Source: an uncultured Ruminococcus sp. (lineage in GTDB: Bacteria > Bacillota > Clostridia > Oscillospirales > Acutalibacteraceae). From it: DNA of 47,695 nucleotides. Positions 25,684 to 34,929 of the stretch are shown piece by piece; the first letter of the stretch is position 1, and each line of letters opens with the position of its first letter. Below the pieces are notes generated by a model. The model saw only the letters and a program-made list of their open reading frames with translations. It searched no databases and had not been told where the DNA came from. Made by a program: the position numbers and the translations under genes. The stretch spans positions 1 through 47,695 of the forward strand of contig CADCOE010000022.1 of assembly GCA_902802985.1 (NCBI GenBank). Reading direction: 5' to 3'.

Positions 25684-26547
25684 TTGAAGAGATTTTTTTC
25701 CGGAAAAGGATTTAAGGTACTTGTCACCATCACTTGTGTATTTTTGGTTGTTGCTTTGGTTTCAGCAGGCAACAGTTCTGTTAACAATTTTTTGACAAGC
25801 TTTTTGCTTACTCCTCTTCAGCGGGTTACCTCTGAAGGAGTGAACGCTGCTGATAGTGCCCTTGCACCTGCCAAAAGCAATGAAGAACTTCAGCAGGAAA
25901 TTAACCGCCTGGAAAAGGAAAATCGAGATCTTACCGCTAAACTGGTGGACTATTATGATGTCAAAAAGCAAAATGAAGAATTGCAGCGGTTTTATAATAT
26001 TAAAAAGGATAACAAGGACTTTTCTCTGCTTCCTGCGATTGTCATAAGCCGTGATCCCAACGAGAATTTTTATGGGTTTACCATAGATAAGGGTACCTTA
26101 GACGGTGTGGAAATGTATGATCCTGTGATGACGGAAAACGGACTGGTTGGCAGTGTGACCGAAGTTTCTCCTAAATCCTGTAAAGTGACCACCATTCTTT
26201 CTCCTGATATTAAAGTGGGTGCTTTGGATAAACGAACCGATGACAGCGGCATTGTCTGCGGCAAAGCGGCTAATGCCGATGACGGTATTACGGCAATGAT
26301 CAATATTACCGAACAAAATACCGCTGAAAAGGGCGACATCGTTGTTACTTCCGGCTATGGAGGAGTGTATCCTAAAAATCTGAGAATAGGGAAGATCAGG
26401 CAGCTCACATTAGATGATTATACAGGGATGCCTACGGCATTGATTGAACCGTTTGAAGATGTCCGCAATGTTTCGTCCGTGGTGGTGATCATAGATTTTG
26501 ACAGCAATGATGATACTGAAAATTCACAGACAACAAAAAACAACTGA
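25684..26547 (+). CDS. mreC: Rod shape-determining protein MreC
   Basis: 287 residues: one N-terminal membrane helix (about 10-30), a coiled coil (about 58-105, QQEINRLEKENRDLTAKLVD), then the beta-domain with GFTIDKGTLDGV, ENGLVGSVTEV and GDIVVTSGYGGVYPKNLRIG typical of the family. It bridges MreB to the peptidoglycan synthases on the outer face of the membrane. The start is TTG 25684, 7 bases after AGGAGG. mreD follows after about 100 bases. Confidence 0.93.
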   Translation: MKRFFSGKGFKVLVTITCVFLVVALVSAGNSSVNNFLTSFLLTPLQRVTSEGVNAADSALAPAKSNEELQQEINRLEKENRDLTAKLVDYYDVKKQNEELQRFYNIKKDNKDFSLLPAIVISRDPNENFYGFTIDKGTLDGVEMYDPVMTENGLVGSVTEVSPKSCKVTTILSPDIKVGALDKRTDDSGIVCGKAANADDGITAMINITEQNTAEKGDIVVTSGYGGVYPKNLRIGKIRQLTLDDYTGMPTALIEPFEDVRNVSSVVVIIDFDSNDDTENSQTTKNN

Positions 26548-26645
26548 CGTATCCTATAAAGTCCTGCCGGACCGCTGTCCATATCAAAGTGGGAGGAGTA
26601 TCGCAGGGGAGTTACTGCCGTTGACTTGATACAAGGAGTGATCGG

Positions 26646-27152
26646 ATGAACAATATCGGGATTGTAAAATATGTGACATATTCCATAGAGATACTGCTGG
26701 CATTGGTGATACAGGGAACACCGCATCTTCTTCCCGAAATATTCGGAGGAAAAGCAATTTTGCTGATACCGCTTGCTGTCAGTATCGCTGTATGGGAAAA
26801 ACAGATTCCTGCTGTGATATTTGGGGCGGTGTGTGGTTTGCTGATTGACAGCTGTTACAGCGGACCTATCGGGTTTTATGCGATAACTCTTGCAGCGGCT
26901 TGCTGTATGATCAGTTTTTTGATGGAGAATTATATCCGCACCAATCTTTTGACCGTGATGCTGGCGGCTTTGATTGCCATACCGAGTATCATTTTTTTGC
27001 AGTTTATCTTTTATTATGTGTTAATGGAATATGATGATACGTGGGGCTTTTTTGCAAGACATTATATTTCAAGAATGATTTATACCATTGCAGTTACCCC
27101 CTTGTTCTATGGGCTGAATAAATTTATTTCATTCAGACTTTCAGCAAAATAA
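26646..27152 (+). CDS. mreD: Rod shape-determining protein MreD
   Basis: A 168-residue, very hydrophobic protein with about five membrane helices, fitting MreD by position and composition (GLLIDSCYSGPIGFYAIT is similar to the conserved loop of the family). It completes the MreC/MreD membrane complex. AAGGAG lies before ATG 26646. MreD sequences diverge greatly, so the assignment leans on context. Confidence 0.85.
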   Translation: MNNIGIVKYVTYSIEILLALVIQGTPHLLPEIFGGKAILLIPLAVSIAVWEKQIPAVIFGAVCGLLIDSCYSGPIGFYAITLAAACCMISFLMENYIRTNLLTVMLAALIAIPSIIFLQFIFYYVLMEYDDTWGFFARHYISRMIYTIAVTPLFYGLNKFISFRLSAK

Positions 27153-27175
27153 CAGCATTGTAAAGGAGCCGCTCT

Positions 27176-29266
27176 ATGAAACCAAAATCCCTGAAAGGAA
27201 GATATGCCTTTGTTTTAACCGTTATGCTGATTGCCTCGGCATTATTGGTGTCACGCTTGGTGAAATGGCAGGTGATACAATCGGATTATTATGATGATAT
27301 TGCAATGACCTCCACGTCTTATACGGTCACCACCGATGCACTCAGAGGAGAAATATATGATGTCAACGGTGTGGATCTTGCTGTGAACGTAACGGGTTAT
27401 AGGGTCGTGTTTAATCAACTGTATATCAAAGAGGATGAATTGAATGATGCGATCATCAGATTGCTCGATATTATGGAACAATGCCGTGAAAAATGGATCG
27501 ATGAACTGCCGATTACTGTTGATAAAAACGGCGGATATACTTTTGATACCAAAAAACAGGACAAAATTGATGATCTGAAAAGTAAAGATAATCTCAATAT
27601 GAATCCGTATTCTACCGCCGAAGAATGTATGGTCAAGCTGGCAGAAAAGTATGATTGTCAGCAGCTTGACAAAGATCGTCAGCGAAATGTTGTCAGTGTA
27701 CGGTACAATATGGAACAAAATTGGTTCAGTTATTCTCAGCCCTACATTTTCGCCGAGGGTGTCAGCGAACAGACAATGGCAGTTATTGAAGAAAATATGC
27801 AGGACATAAAGGGAGTTTCGACACAATCTACAGCTGTCAGAACGTATACTAACGGTACGGTTGCTCCCCATATTGTGGGTGTGACCGGACTGATCTCAGA
27901 AGAAGAATATAACGAACTGAAAAATAAGGGATACGGATACACCGACAGACTGGGTAAAAACGGGGTGGAAAGTGCTTTTGAAAAATATTTGAGAGGGGAA
28001 CCCGGCAGCCTTACTTATGACGTCAGTGCTGACGGTACGGTCAGTGTGATTGATACGAAGGCGGCAAGTCCCGGCAATTCTGTCTGGCTGACAATCGATG
28101 CCCGTTATCAAAAGGTGGCGCAGAAGGCTTTGCAGGAAGCAGTTAAGGAAGCAAATGATTATTCCAAGTTAATGCACGACCCCAAAAAGGGCGGTGATTG
28201 TATCGGTGCAGCGGTGGTGGTATTGAATGTAAAGGATTTTTCAGTACTTTGTGCCGCCAGCTATCCCAGCTATGATTTATCCAAGTATTATGATGATTAT
28301 ACTAAGCTTGCTTCTGATGAAAAACTGCCGTTGTTTGACAGAGCGTTTAACGGTGCATTGGCTCCCGGCTCCACTTATAAACCGATGGTGGCTTCGGCAG
28401 CTCTTGAAGAAGGCGTGATAGAACCCGATACGCATATCAACTGCAGAGGCATATATACCAAAGGTGGTCTGAAGCTGTGGTGTATGAGCTATCACAATGA
28501 TATTGATATGTATACCGCCATCGAAAAATCCTGTAATATCTATTTTGCTGAAACAGGCCGTTTATTGGGAATTGACAATATCGACAGATATGCTAAACGC
28601 TGTGGACTGGGGGTCAAAACAGGTGTGGAGATCAATGAAAGCTCCGGTACGCTGGCAGGTCCCGAATACAGCAAATTAATGGGTTCGGAATGGTACGATA
28701 TTTTGTCGGCTCCTGCGGCAATCGGTCAGTCCGACAATCAGTTTACGCCGCTGCAGCTGGCTGCTTATGCCGCCACTATCGCCAATAACGGTACACGGCT
28801 GAAAACACACGTTGTTGACAAGGTAACTACCTATTCCGGCGATGATGTCGTCTATGAAAGCAAGCCTGTGGAAGCAGACAATATGGGTGTCAGTATCGAC
28901 CACCTCAAAGAAGTACAAAAGGCAATGAATATGGCAGCCAACTCGTATGAAGCATTGCAGGATTTTGATATTCCTATAGCAGGTAAGACGGGTACAGCCG
29001 AAAATAATGGCTCTGACCACGCCAACTTTATCTGCTATGCTCCTTACGATGACCCTCAGATTGCTATTGGCGTAATGGTGGAGCACGGTGCCCAAAGTTC
29101 CGTTGCTATTAATGTAGCTAAAAAAATAATGAATGCTTATTTTCACGGAAAGGGTCTTTCTGATATTCCTAAAACAAACAAGGATGGGACCGTGGGTGTG
29201 TCGGCAGCGAATAAGGACAGTTCCTCTCAAGAGGACGCAGATCAGAAAAGTGTAAGTCAAGATTAG
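27176..29266 (+). CDS. mrdA: Class B penicillin-binding protein 2 (elongation transpeptidase)
   Basis: A 696-residue protein with one N-terminal membrane helix (about 10-28), a dimerisation/pedestal domain, and a transpeptidase domain with the three active-site motifs: STYK with Ser399, SCN at about 452-454, and KTGT starting at Lys604. It crosslinks peptidoglycan during elongation, together with the rod complex encoded just upstream. A polar tail rich in Ser, Asp and Lys ends the protein. AAGGAG is 7 bases before ATG 27176. The gene is also named pbpA/pbp2 in other organisms. Confidence 0.93.
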   Translation: MKPKSLKGRYAFVLTVMLIASALLVSRLVKWQVIQSDYYDDIAMTSTSYTVTTDALRGEIYDVNGVDLAVNVTGYRVVFNQLYIKEDELNDAIIRLLDIMEQCREKWIDELPITVDKNGGYTFDTKKQDKIDDLKSKDNLNMNPYSTAEECMVKLAEKYDCQQLDKDRQRNVVSVRYNMEQNWFSYSQPYIFAEGVSEQTMAVIEENMQDIKGVSTQSTAVRTYTNGTVAPHIVGVTGLISEEEYNELKNKGYGYTDRLGKNGVESAFEKYLRGEPGSLTYDVSADGTVSVIDTKAASPGNSVWLTIDARYQKVAQKALQEAVKEANDYSKLMHDPKKGGDCIGAAVVVLNVKDFSVLCAASYPSYDLSKYYDDYTKLASDEKLPLFDRAFNGALAPGSTYKPMVASAALEEGVIEPDTHINCRGIYTKGGLKLWCMSYHNDIDMYTAIEKSCNIYFAETGRLLGIDNIDRYAKRCGLGVKTGVEINESSGTLAGPEYSKLMGSEWYDILSAPAAIGQSDNQFTPLQLAAYAATIANNGTRLKTHVVDKVTTYSGDDVVYESKPVEADNMGVSIDHLKEVQKAMNMAANSYEALQDFDIPIAGKTGTAENNGSDHANFICYAPYDDPQIAIGVMVEHGAQSSVAINVAKKIMNAYFHGKGLSDIPKTNKDGTVGVSAANKDSSSQEDADQKSVSQD

Positions 29267-29323
29267 TTTTTATACAAAAAATTACTTCTGTCAATTTTGT
29301 ATGAAAAAAAATGTAATTAGACC

Positions 29324-29352
29324 TTGACTTTATGGATTTTGTGTGATATGTT
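29324..29352 (+). promoter_or_regulatory. Putative promoter of the minD-like gene and mgsA
   Basis: TTGACT (29324-29329), 17 bases, TATGTT (29347-29352), about 20 bases before the minD-like ATG. Confidence 0.55.
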
Positions 29353-29372
29353 TATAAAAGAGGTATTTGAAA

Positions 29373-30110
29373 ATGGGTAAAGTGACGGTTATTACATCCG
29401 GAAAGGGTGGAACAGGTAAATCTACAATAACGGCGGGACTTGGTGCTGCACTGGTACGCAGAGGCAACAGAGTTCTGTTGATAGATTGTGATGCCGGTAT
29501 GAGAGGTATTGATCTGATGTTGGGAGTAAGCGGTGAGCTTGTTTTTGATGTTGCTGATATTATCAATGGTAACTGTCCTCCCGCCAGTGCGATCTATCCC
29601 TGCAAAACCGTCCCCGAGCTTTACATATTGCCCGCACCGCAGAATGTGCGTGACGAAATCAGCCCGTTTATTATGCGTCAGCTGACCAAAGTGCTGGTAC
29701 GCTATTATGACCATATCCTGATAGACAGTCCCGCCGGTATCGGTGCCGGATTTCGGGCGGCCGCAGCACCTGCGTCAAGAGCTATTCTTGTTGCTAATGC
29801 GGAGCCGTTGTCGCTTAGGGGATGTGATAAGGTTCGCCAAAAGCTGAGACATTGCCAGATCAAAGACATACGTTTGATCATCAACCGGTTTAATGAGCGT
29901 AAGTTCCGCAAGATGGATGCCTTTCCTGATCTTGATGCAGTGATCGATGAAGCAGGAGCACGATTGCTTGGCATCGTACCCGAGGATAATATTGCTTCGG
30001 CCCTGTCGCAAAAGGGAAAGCCGATTGAAGGGAATATGAAGGCGGCATATGCATTTGACAGAATTGCTGCTCGTATGGATGGTAAAAATGTACATCTTTT
30101 ATTGGAATAA
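29373..30110 (+). CDS. minD: MinD-like ParA-family ATPase
   Basis: A 245-residue P-loop ATPase with the deviant Walker [10 protein letters not shown] (residues about 10-18), [17 protein letters not shown], and Walker [10 protein letters not shown]. It follows the mre/PBP genes, the usual place of minD in Firmicutes, so a role in positioning the division septum is likely. Two features are off. The C-terminus ([10 protein letters not shown]) lacks the basic amphipathic helix that anchors MinD to the membrane, and neither minC nor minE is nearby. It could therefore be a MinD relative with another cargo. ATG 29373 follows AAAGAGG; TTG 29367 is an unlikely alternative. Confidence 0.8.
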   Translation: MGKVTVITSGKGGTGKSTITAGLGAALVRRGNRVLLIDCDAGMRGIDLMLGVSGELVFDVADIINGNCPPASAIYPCKTVPELYILPAPQNVRDEISPFIMRQLTKVLVRYYDHILIDSPAGIGAGFRAAAAPASRAILVANAEPLSLRGCDKVRQKLRHCQIKDIRLIINRFNERKFRKMDAFPDLDAVIDEAGARLLGIVPEDNIASALSQKGKPIEGNMKAAYAFDRIAARMDGKNVHLLLE

Positions 30111-30139
30111 AATTATTACATAACAGGGGGTCATCCAAA

Positions 30140-30538
30140 ATGAATATAGCATTAATAGCACACGATGCGAAAAAAGAACTTATGGTGCAGTTCTGTATTG
30201 CTTATTGCGGTATATTGAGCAGACATTCGCTGTGTGCGACAGGAACAACGGGCAAAATGGTGTCCGAGGCAACCGGTCTGGAAATTCAGCGGTTTCTGGG
30301 CGGTTCTCAGGGCGGTGACCAGCAGATCGCCGCAAGAATTGCATTCAATGAAATTGATATGCTGATTTTTCTTCGTGATCCGCTTAATCCCAAGCCACAC
30401 GAACCGAACGATATGAATTTGCTCCGACTTTGCGATATGCACAATATTCCCGTGGCAACGAATATTGCAACCGGGGAGGTGCTTATTCACGGTCTGGAAC
30501 GTGGCGATCTTGATTGGCGTAACATTGTCAGATCGTAA
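30140..30538 (+). CDS. mgsA: Methylglyoxal synthase
   Basis: The 132-residue enzyme converts dihydroxyacetone phosphate to methylglyoxal and phosphate, a bypass that relieves phosphate limitation in glycolysis. It shows [18 protein letters not shown] (phosphate binding), the catalytic region [14 protein letters not shown], and [15 protein letters not shown]. Length and motifs are standard. It is 29 bases behind the minD-like gene and ends at a terminator, so the two probably share a transcript. Confidence 0.95.
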   Translation: MNIALIAHDAKKELMVQFCIAYCGILSRHSLCATGTTGKMVSEATGLEIQRFLGGSQGGDQQIAARIAFNEIDMLIFLRDPLNPKPHEPNDMNLLRLCDMHNIPVATNIATGEVLIHGLERGDLDWRNIVRS

Positions 30539-30551
30539 CCAAAAGGTGTTG

Positions 30552-30579
30552 AAGGAAGTCCCTGCGGACTTCCTTTTTT
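30552..30579 (+). terminator. Terminator after mgsA
   Basis: A 10-bp stem (AAGGAAGTCC / GGACTTCCTT) with a 4-base loop, then a T-run. The next 285 bases to 30866 are very AT-rich. I see no gene, and only weak promoter-like matches (TATGAT near 30752, TATAAT near 30833). Confidence 0.9.
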
Positions 30580-30866
30580 GTTTTTGTGATGAATTCCTTG
30601 TCGGGGCAACTTGCATTATTTTCAAAATTTTTGATTTGTATATTGAAAAAAATGTAAAAATGAACATTTGTTTTGTTGTTGAGTAATAAAAATATATTTT
30701 CGTTTAATTTTTCTGCAAAAATATATGGATTTTTTTGATAAAATATGTTATGATTAGTCTTGAATGTTAAAAGCTTTACTTGTGGTAAGGCATTGCGTTC
30801 CATAAAATTACTCCGTGGATATGCGGATGATATATAATGAAAATTCTGAAAAGGGAGTTTTAATTG

Positions 30867-31460
30867 ATGGAAGAAAAAAGACTGATATTTGTAACCTCGC
30901 CGCCTGCCTGCGGAAAAACCAGACTTTCCAAAAAACTGGCTAAGGAGATCAAGCACATTGTGTATCTGGATAAGGATACGTTAATTCCCCTGTCAAAGCA
31001 GATCTTTGCCGTTGCAGGACAGCCCTATAACAGAAGCTCGGATTTTTTTGAAAAGGAAATCCGTGATTATGAATATGATGTTATTCTGGATTTGGCATTT
31101 GAGGCGTTGAAATATGAAAATCTCGTGATGGTCAATGCACCGTTCACCAGAGAAATTCGTGACAATGAGTATATCAAGCATCTGCGTGAAAAGCTGGCCG
31201 AAGTGAATGCCAAACTCTCCGTTGTATGGATCGTTACCGATCCGGAAGTATGTCATCAGAGAATGATAGATCGTAACTCTGACCGTGATACTTGGAAGCT
31301 GGAGCATTGGGATGAGTATCTTGCCTCCGTTAATTTTACAATTCCGGAAAATCTTCGTGAGCAGGACGATGAAATGAGCTTGATCTTGTATTATAACTCT
31401 ACTGATGAAATGGCAGAAGAGTCCTTCAAAAAGCTTTTGAAGTATTTTGAAAACGACTGA
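30867..31460 (+). CDS. P-loop kinase-like ATPase of unknown substrate
   Basis: A 198-residue protein with an N-terminal P-loop TSPPACGKTRLSKKLA (Gly16, Lys17, Thr18; the first glycine of the classical motif is Ser11) and an acidic strand YLDKDTL. A later region WIVTDPEVCHQRMIDRNSDR looks like the arginine-bearing lid of small-molecule or RNA-end kinases (AAA_33/zeta-toxin-like fold). No antitoxin gene is adjacent. The start is ATG 30867, 9 bases after AAGGGAG. It stands alone between two terminators, so context gives no pathway. A nucleoside, sugar or antibiotic kinase role is possible. Confidence 0.7.
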   Translation: MEEKRLIFVTSPPACGKTRLSKKLAKEIKHIVYLDKDTLIPLSKQIFAVAGQPYNRSSDFFEKEIRDYEYDVILDLAFEALKYENLVMVNAPFTREIRDNEYIKHLREKLAEVNAKLSVVWIVTDPEVCHQRMIDRNSDRDTWKLEHWDEYLASVNFTIPENLREQDDEMSLILYYNSTDEMAEESFKKLLKYFEND

Positions 31461-31506
31461 TTGCCTTTTGACGGGTCAGCAAGTGAATTGAATATTGATG
31501 TAAAAC

Positions 31507-31535
31507 AAGACCGTCCCTTAAAGACGGTCTTTTTG
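31507..31535 (+). terminator. Terminator after the P-loop protein gene
   Basis: A 9-bp stem (AAGACCGTC / GACGGTCTT), a 7-base loop, then a T-run. Confidence 0.9.
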
Positions 31536-31570
31536 TGCTGTTGTTGATGGATGGGAAAGGAGATAGGAAA

Positions 31571-32197
31571 ATGATAAGGCTGCTTTACGGAACAGGTAAT
31601 CCGTCTAAGTTGAGGGCTATGAAAAACAGATTGAGTGAGTTGGGAATAGAACTGATGGGGCTTAGCGACTTGAACTGCGATATACCGGAGGTGGACGAAA
31701 ATGGAAAAAATCCTCTTGAAAATGCCTGCAAAAAGGCAAAAACCTATTACCAAGCTTTTGGAATTCCTGTTTTTTCGTGTGATTCGGGGCTGTATATTGA
31801 CGAACTGCCGGAAGAATTACAGCCCGGAACTCACGTTCGCAGAATTAACGGTAAAACATTGAGTGATGACGAAATGATTGCTTATTATACATCGCTTGTC
31901 CAAAAGTATGGCAGGCTGACGGCTTATTATCGCAATGCTATCTGTTTGGTAACGAACAGCGAACATATTTATTCCGCAATGGATCGCTCAATGCAAAGTG
32001 CAGGCTTTTATATTGTTGATCAACCTCATAACAGACGTGAAAAGGGATTTCCGCTGGACTCTATTTCGATAGACATTCGAACAGGCAAGTATTATTATGA
32101 TCTCGCTTCGGATGAACTGGACAAGCTGGCTGTGGAGGACGGATTTTCGGCTTTTTTTAAAAAATATCTGTTGGGAAAATCAAATGGCGGAGAATGA
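31571..32197 (+). CDS. Non-canonical purine NTP pyrophosphatase (Ham1/RdgB family)
   Basis: About 208 residues. The N-terminal YGTGNPSKLRAMK replaces the usual (S/T)xNxxK motif, FSCDSGLYIDEL matches the conserved A/S-DDSGL-E region, and FPLDSIS near the C-terminus corresponds to the GFGYDP-type loop. Family members hydrolyse ITP, dITP and XTP to keep deaminated purines out of nucleic acids. The motifs are somewhat divergent from true RdgB (CDSGL instead of DDSGL), so substrate range is uncertain. ATG 31571 follows AAAGGAGATAGG; the longer TTG start upstream would overlap the terminator. Confidence 0.8.
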   Translation: MIRLLYGTGNPSKLRAMKNRLSELGIELMGLSDLNCDIPEVDENGKNPLENACKKAKTYYQAFGIPVFSCDSGLYIDELPEELQPGTHVRRINGKTLSDDEMIAYYTSLVQKYGRLTAYYRNAICLVTNSEHIYSAMDRSMQSAGFYIVDQPHNRREKGFPLDSISIDIRTGKYYYDLASDELDKLAVEDGFSAFFKKYLLGKSNGGE

Positions 32198-32234
32198 ACG
32201 GCACAGAAACGAAAGTGACAGATAAAATCTGATG

Positions 32235-32264
32235 TTGACAATGAGTGAATGGGTATTGTATAAT
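32235..32264 (+). promoter_or_regulatory. Promoter of the Lrp regulator-aminotransferase operon
   Basis: TTGACA (32235-32240), an 18-base spacer and TATAAT (32259-32264), both hexamers perfect. Confidence 0.8.
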
Positions 32265-32302
32265 TAGTTAATTCATATTTTGAAAGAAAAGGGGAATGAA
32301 CG

Positions 32303-32788
32303 ATGGATAAACTTTTGCAGATCATCAGCCGTAACTCGGATTTTACAGCTGCACAGCTCGCTGCTATGCTCGGTGAACCCGAACAGGAAGTGATCAATAG
32401 AATTAATCAATATAAAGAGGATGGTATCATTAAGGGTACCAAAACGCTTATCAACTGGGATAAAGTGGAAAATTCCGGTGTTACCGCCATCATTGAACTG
32501 AAAGTGACGCCAAAGCCTGAAACAGGTTTTGATGATATTGCTAAGGTCGTGATGTCTTACGATAATGTGGAAAGTGTTTATCTTGCCGCTTCTTCACGCT
32601 ATGACCTGATCGCTACCGTGAAGGGAGATACCATACAGGAAATTGCTGAGTTTGTATCAAAGAGACTTTCCACACTCGATGCCGTTATCGGTACGGCGAC
32701 CAACTTTGTTCTGACCCAATATAAAGAAGGCGGTGTCGTTTATTATGATGAGGACGACAACGAAGAACAAAGGAGTATGATTTTTTGA
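32303..32788 (+). CDS. Lrp/AsnC family transcriptional regulator
   Basis: 161 residues: a winged helix-turn-helix (about 1-50, FTAAQLAAMLGEPEQEVINR), then the RAM ligand-binding domain (VTAIIELKVTPKPE, VYLAASSRYDLIATVKG) and a polar acidic tail. It is likely an amino-acid-responsive regulator of the aminotransferase gene that overlaps its stop codon (TGATG). The pair resembles B. subtilis AlaR-AlaT, where the regulator controls alanine synthesis. Confidence 0.88.
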   Translation: MDKLLQIISRNSDFTAAQLAAMLGEPEQEVINRINQYKEDGIIKGTKTLINWDKVENSGVTAIIELKVTPKPETGFDDIAKVVMSYDNVESVYLAASSRYDLIATVKGDTIQEIAEFVSKRLSTLDAVIGTATNFVLTQYKEGGVVYYDEDDNEEQRSMIF

Positions 32789-33957
32789 TGGATTATTCCC
32801 AATTTTTGAATGATAAAGTGCAGGCAATCAAACCTTCTGGTATCCGAAAATTTTTTGACATTGCCAATGAAATGGATCACGTTATTTCATTGAGTATCGG
32901 CGAGCCTGATTTTACCACTCCGTGGCACGTTCGGCAGGAGGGTATCGAATCGCTCCGCCGGGGGCATACGTGGTATTCTCCCAACAGAGGCTTTTCAGAA
33001 CTGAGAAGCCAGATCTCTAATTATTATGCAAGAAGGTTTAATGTAGAATATAATCCTGACAGCGAGATCGTTGTGACTGTCGGTGGTTCGGAGGCAATCG
33101 ATCTTTGTATCAGAGCACTTATACAAAAGGGAGATGAAGTACTTATCCCTCAGCCGTCATTCGTCTGTTACGAGCCAATGACGGTAATGGCAGACGGCAA
33201 GCCTGTCATCATACAAACCAAAGCTGAAAATGAATTTCGACTGACCGCCGAAGAATTGGAACAGCATATTACACCCAAAACAAAACTGTTGATTCTTCCG
33301 TTTCCTAATAATCCCACAGGTGCGGTTATGCGTCGGAAACATTTGGAAGAAATTGCCGAGGTGGTAGAAAAGCACAATATGATGGTGCTTTCTGATGAAA
33401 TTTACGGTGAGCTGACATACGGCAAGGAAAGACACGTTTCCTTTGCAGATGTGAAGGGAATGAAGGAGAGAACCGTGGTTGTTAACGGTTTTTCCAAATC
33501 CTATGCTATGACAGGATGGCGTTTGGGCTATGCTCTCGGTCCCGAAGAAATCATCACACAAATGACCAAGCTTCATCAGTATGCAATTATGAGTGCTCCT
33601 ACTACCGCTCAGTATGCTGCTATCGAAGCTTTAAAACACGGTGACGCCGACATAGAGCATATGAGAAGTGAATATGATATAAGAAGACGGCTGATCGTAG
33701 ATGCATTCTGTAAGATGGGGTTGACCTGCTTTGAACCGGAAGGGGCATTTTATGTATTTCCGAGTATTAAAGTGTCGGGAATGTCATCGGAAGAATTTTG
33801 CGAGAAGCTGATATATGCACAGCACGTTGCTATTGTTCCCGGTACTGCATTCGGTGAATGCGGTGAGGGATTTGCCAGAGTATCTTATTCCTATTCTCTT
33901 AAACATATCAAGGAAGCACTGGAACGAATTGATCGTTTTGTAAACGAACAAAAATAA
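32788..33957 (+). CDS. Class I/II aminotransferase (AlaT-like)
   Basis: A 390-residue fold-type I aminotransferase with pyridoxal phosphate. The Schiff-base lysine is Lys237, in VNGFSKSYAMTGWRLGYA. It also has ISLSIGEPDFTTPWHVR near the start, PFPNNPTGAVM and VLSDEIYGELTY, and the carboxylate-binding Arg in EGFARVSYS near the end. The start ATG 32788 overlaps the regulator stop by one base, indicating translational coupling. Context suggests alanine:2-oxoglutarate transamination, but aspartate or aromatic substrates cannot be excluded. ispE follows after about 35 bases. Confidence 0.9.
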   Translation: MDYSQFLNDKVQAIKPSGIRKFFDIANEMDHVISLSIGEPDFTTPWHVRQEGIESLRRGHTWYSPNRGFSELRSQISNYYARRFNVEYNPDSEIVVTVGGSEAIDLCIRALIQKGDEVLIPQPSFVCYEPMTVMADGKPVIIQTKAENEFRLTAEELEQHITPKTKLLILPFPNNPTGAVMRRKHLEEIAEVVEKHNMMVLSDEIYGELTYGKERHVSFADVKGMKERTVVVNGFSKSYAMTGWRLGYALGPEEIITQMTKLHQYAIMSAPTTAQYAAIEALKHGDADIEHMRSEYDIRRRLIVDAFCKMGLTCFEPEGAFYVFPSIKVSGMSSEEFCEKLIYAQHVAIVPGTAFGECGEGFARVSYSYSLKHIKEALERIDRFVNEQK

Positions 33958-33991
33958 CAGAGGAGTTATTCTCCCGAAAGGTTGTACCATT

Positions 33992-34861
33992 ATGCGACTT
34001 ACGGTTCTTGCACCGGCAAAGCTGAATTTGTTTCTTGACATAACAGGCAAACGAAGTGACGGCTATCATATTATCAATACTGTGATGCAGTCCGTCACCT
34101 TGTACGATGACGTTACTGTCAGCAATGACAGCGGCAGTGATATTAAAATCTGGTGCAGTGATATGGAAATTCCCTGTGATGAAACCAACACCACCTACAA
34201 AGCAGTTGTTGAATTTTTTCAGTATACCGAACTGCCGCCAACGGGTATTTCCGTTAAAATCAAAAAACGTATTCCTTCTCAGGCAGGTCTGGCAGGCGGC
34301 AGCACCGATGCGGCTGCCGTGCTGACGGCTCTGAACGAGCTTTTTGACACTCACTTGAGTAAACACCAGCTGGCAGAAATAGCGGAGGAAATTGGAGCAG
34401 ACGTGCCTTTCTGTATCTATGGGGGAACGATGTCGGCGGGCGGTATCGGAACGATATTGAATCCCTTGCCTGATATGCCGGAGTGTTACATTGTTATCGT
34501 GAAGCCTGAAATCCGGATTTCTACCCGTGAAGCTTATGAAAAATCGGATGCGGTGGGCTACGAAAAAGTGCGAAATTCCGATGGTATGGTTGACGGTATC
34601 TGCAACGGAAACCTTGTCGCTATCGGACGGAGTTTGTACAATAAATTTGAAGAAATCGTAGCACTGGATGAAGTAGCTGCCATTAAAAAAATAATGAAGC
34701 GATATAACGCAGTGGGTGCCTGTATGACAGGCAGCGGTTCGGCAGTGTTCGGCATTTTTGAAAGTGAAAACGATGCGGAGGTTTGTTCTAACGTTCTGGA
34801 GAAGGACTATGAGAATATCTATATTGTTACTCCCTCTTCAGATGGTCAAATGATTAAATAA
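33992..34861 (+). CDS. ispE: 4-diphosphocytidyl-2-C-methyl-D-erythritol kinase
   Basis: A 289-residue GHMP-family kinase of the MEP isoprenoid pathway. It shows LAPAKLNLFLDITGKRSDGYH at the start (quoted only in part: the motif is APAKLNLFL...GYH), the ATP loop SQAGLAGGSTDAAAVL, DVPFCIYGGT, and MTGSGSAVFG near the C-terminus. The length is normal. It is probably co-transcribed with the regulator and aminotransferase and ends at a strong terminator. Confidence 0.95.
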   Translation: MRLTVLAPAKLNLFLDITGKRSDGYHIINTVMQSVTLYDDVTVSNDSGSDIKIWCSDMEIPCDETNTTYKAVVEFFQYTELPPTGISVKIKKRIPSQAGLAGGSTDAAAVLTALNELFDTHLSKHQLAEIAEEIGADVPFCIYGGTMSAGGIGTILNPLPDMPECYIVIVKPEIRISTREAYEKSDAVGYEKVRNSDGMVDGICNGNLVAIGRSLYNKFEEIVALDEVAAIKKIMKRYNAVGACMTGSGSAVFGIFESENDAEVCSNVLEKDYENIYIVTPSSDGQMIK

Positions 34862-34870
34862 TCAAAAATA

Positions 34871-34918
34871 GCAACGCACACGCAAGCTATCTTTTCAATA
34901 GTTTGCGTGTGCGTTTTT
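34871..34918. terminator. Bidirectional terminator between ispE and gatB
   Basis: A long hairpin (GCAACGCACACGCAA, with CTAT/ATAG near the loop, paired with TTGCGTGTGCGTT) is followed by T5. It is placed between convergent genes. Confidence 0.9.
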
Positions 34919-34929
34919 GCTGTTTGCGG

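Noticed and set aside
30864..31460. Toxin-antitoxin module based on the zeta-like P-loop protein
   Set aside because: No small antitoxin gene is adjacent, and terminators isolate the gene on both sides.
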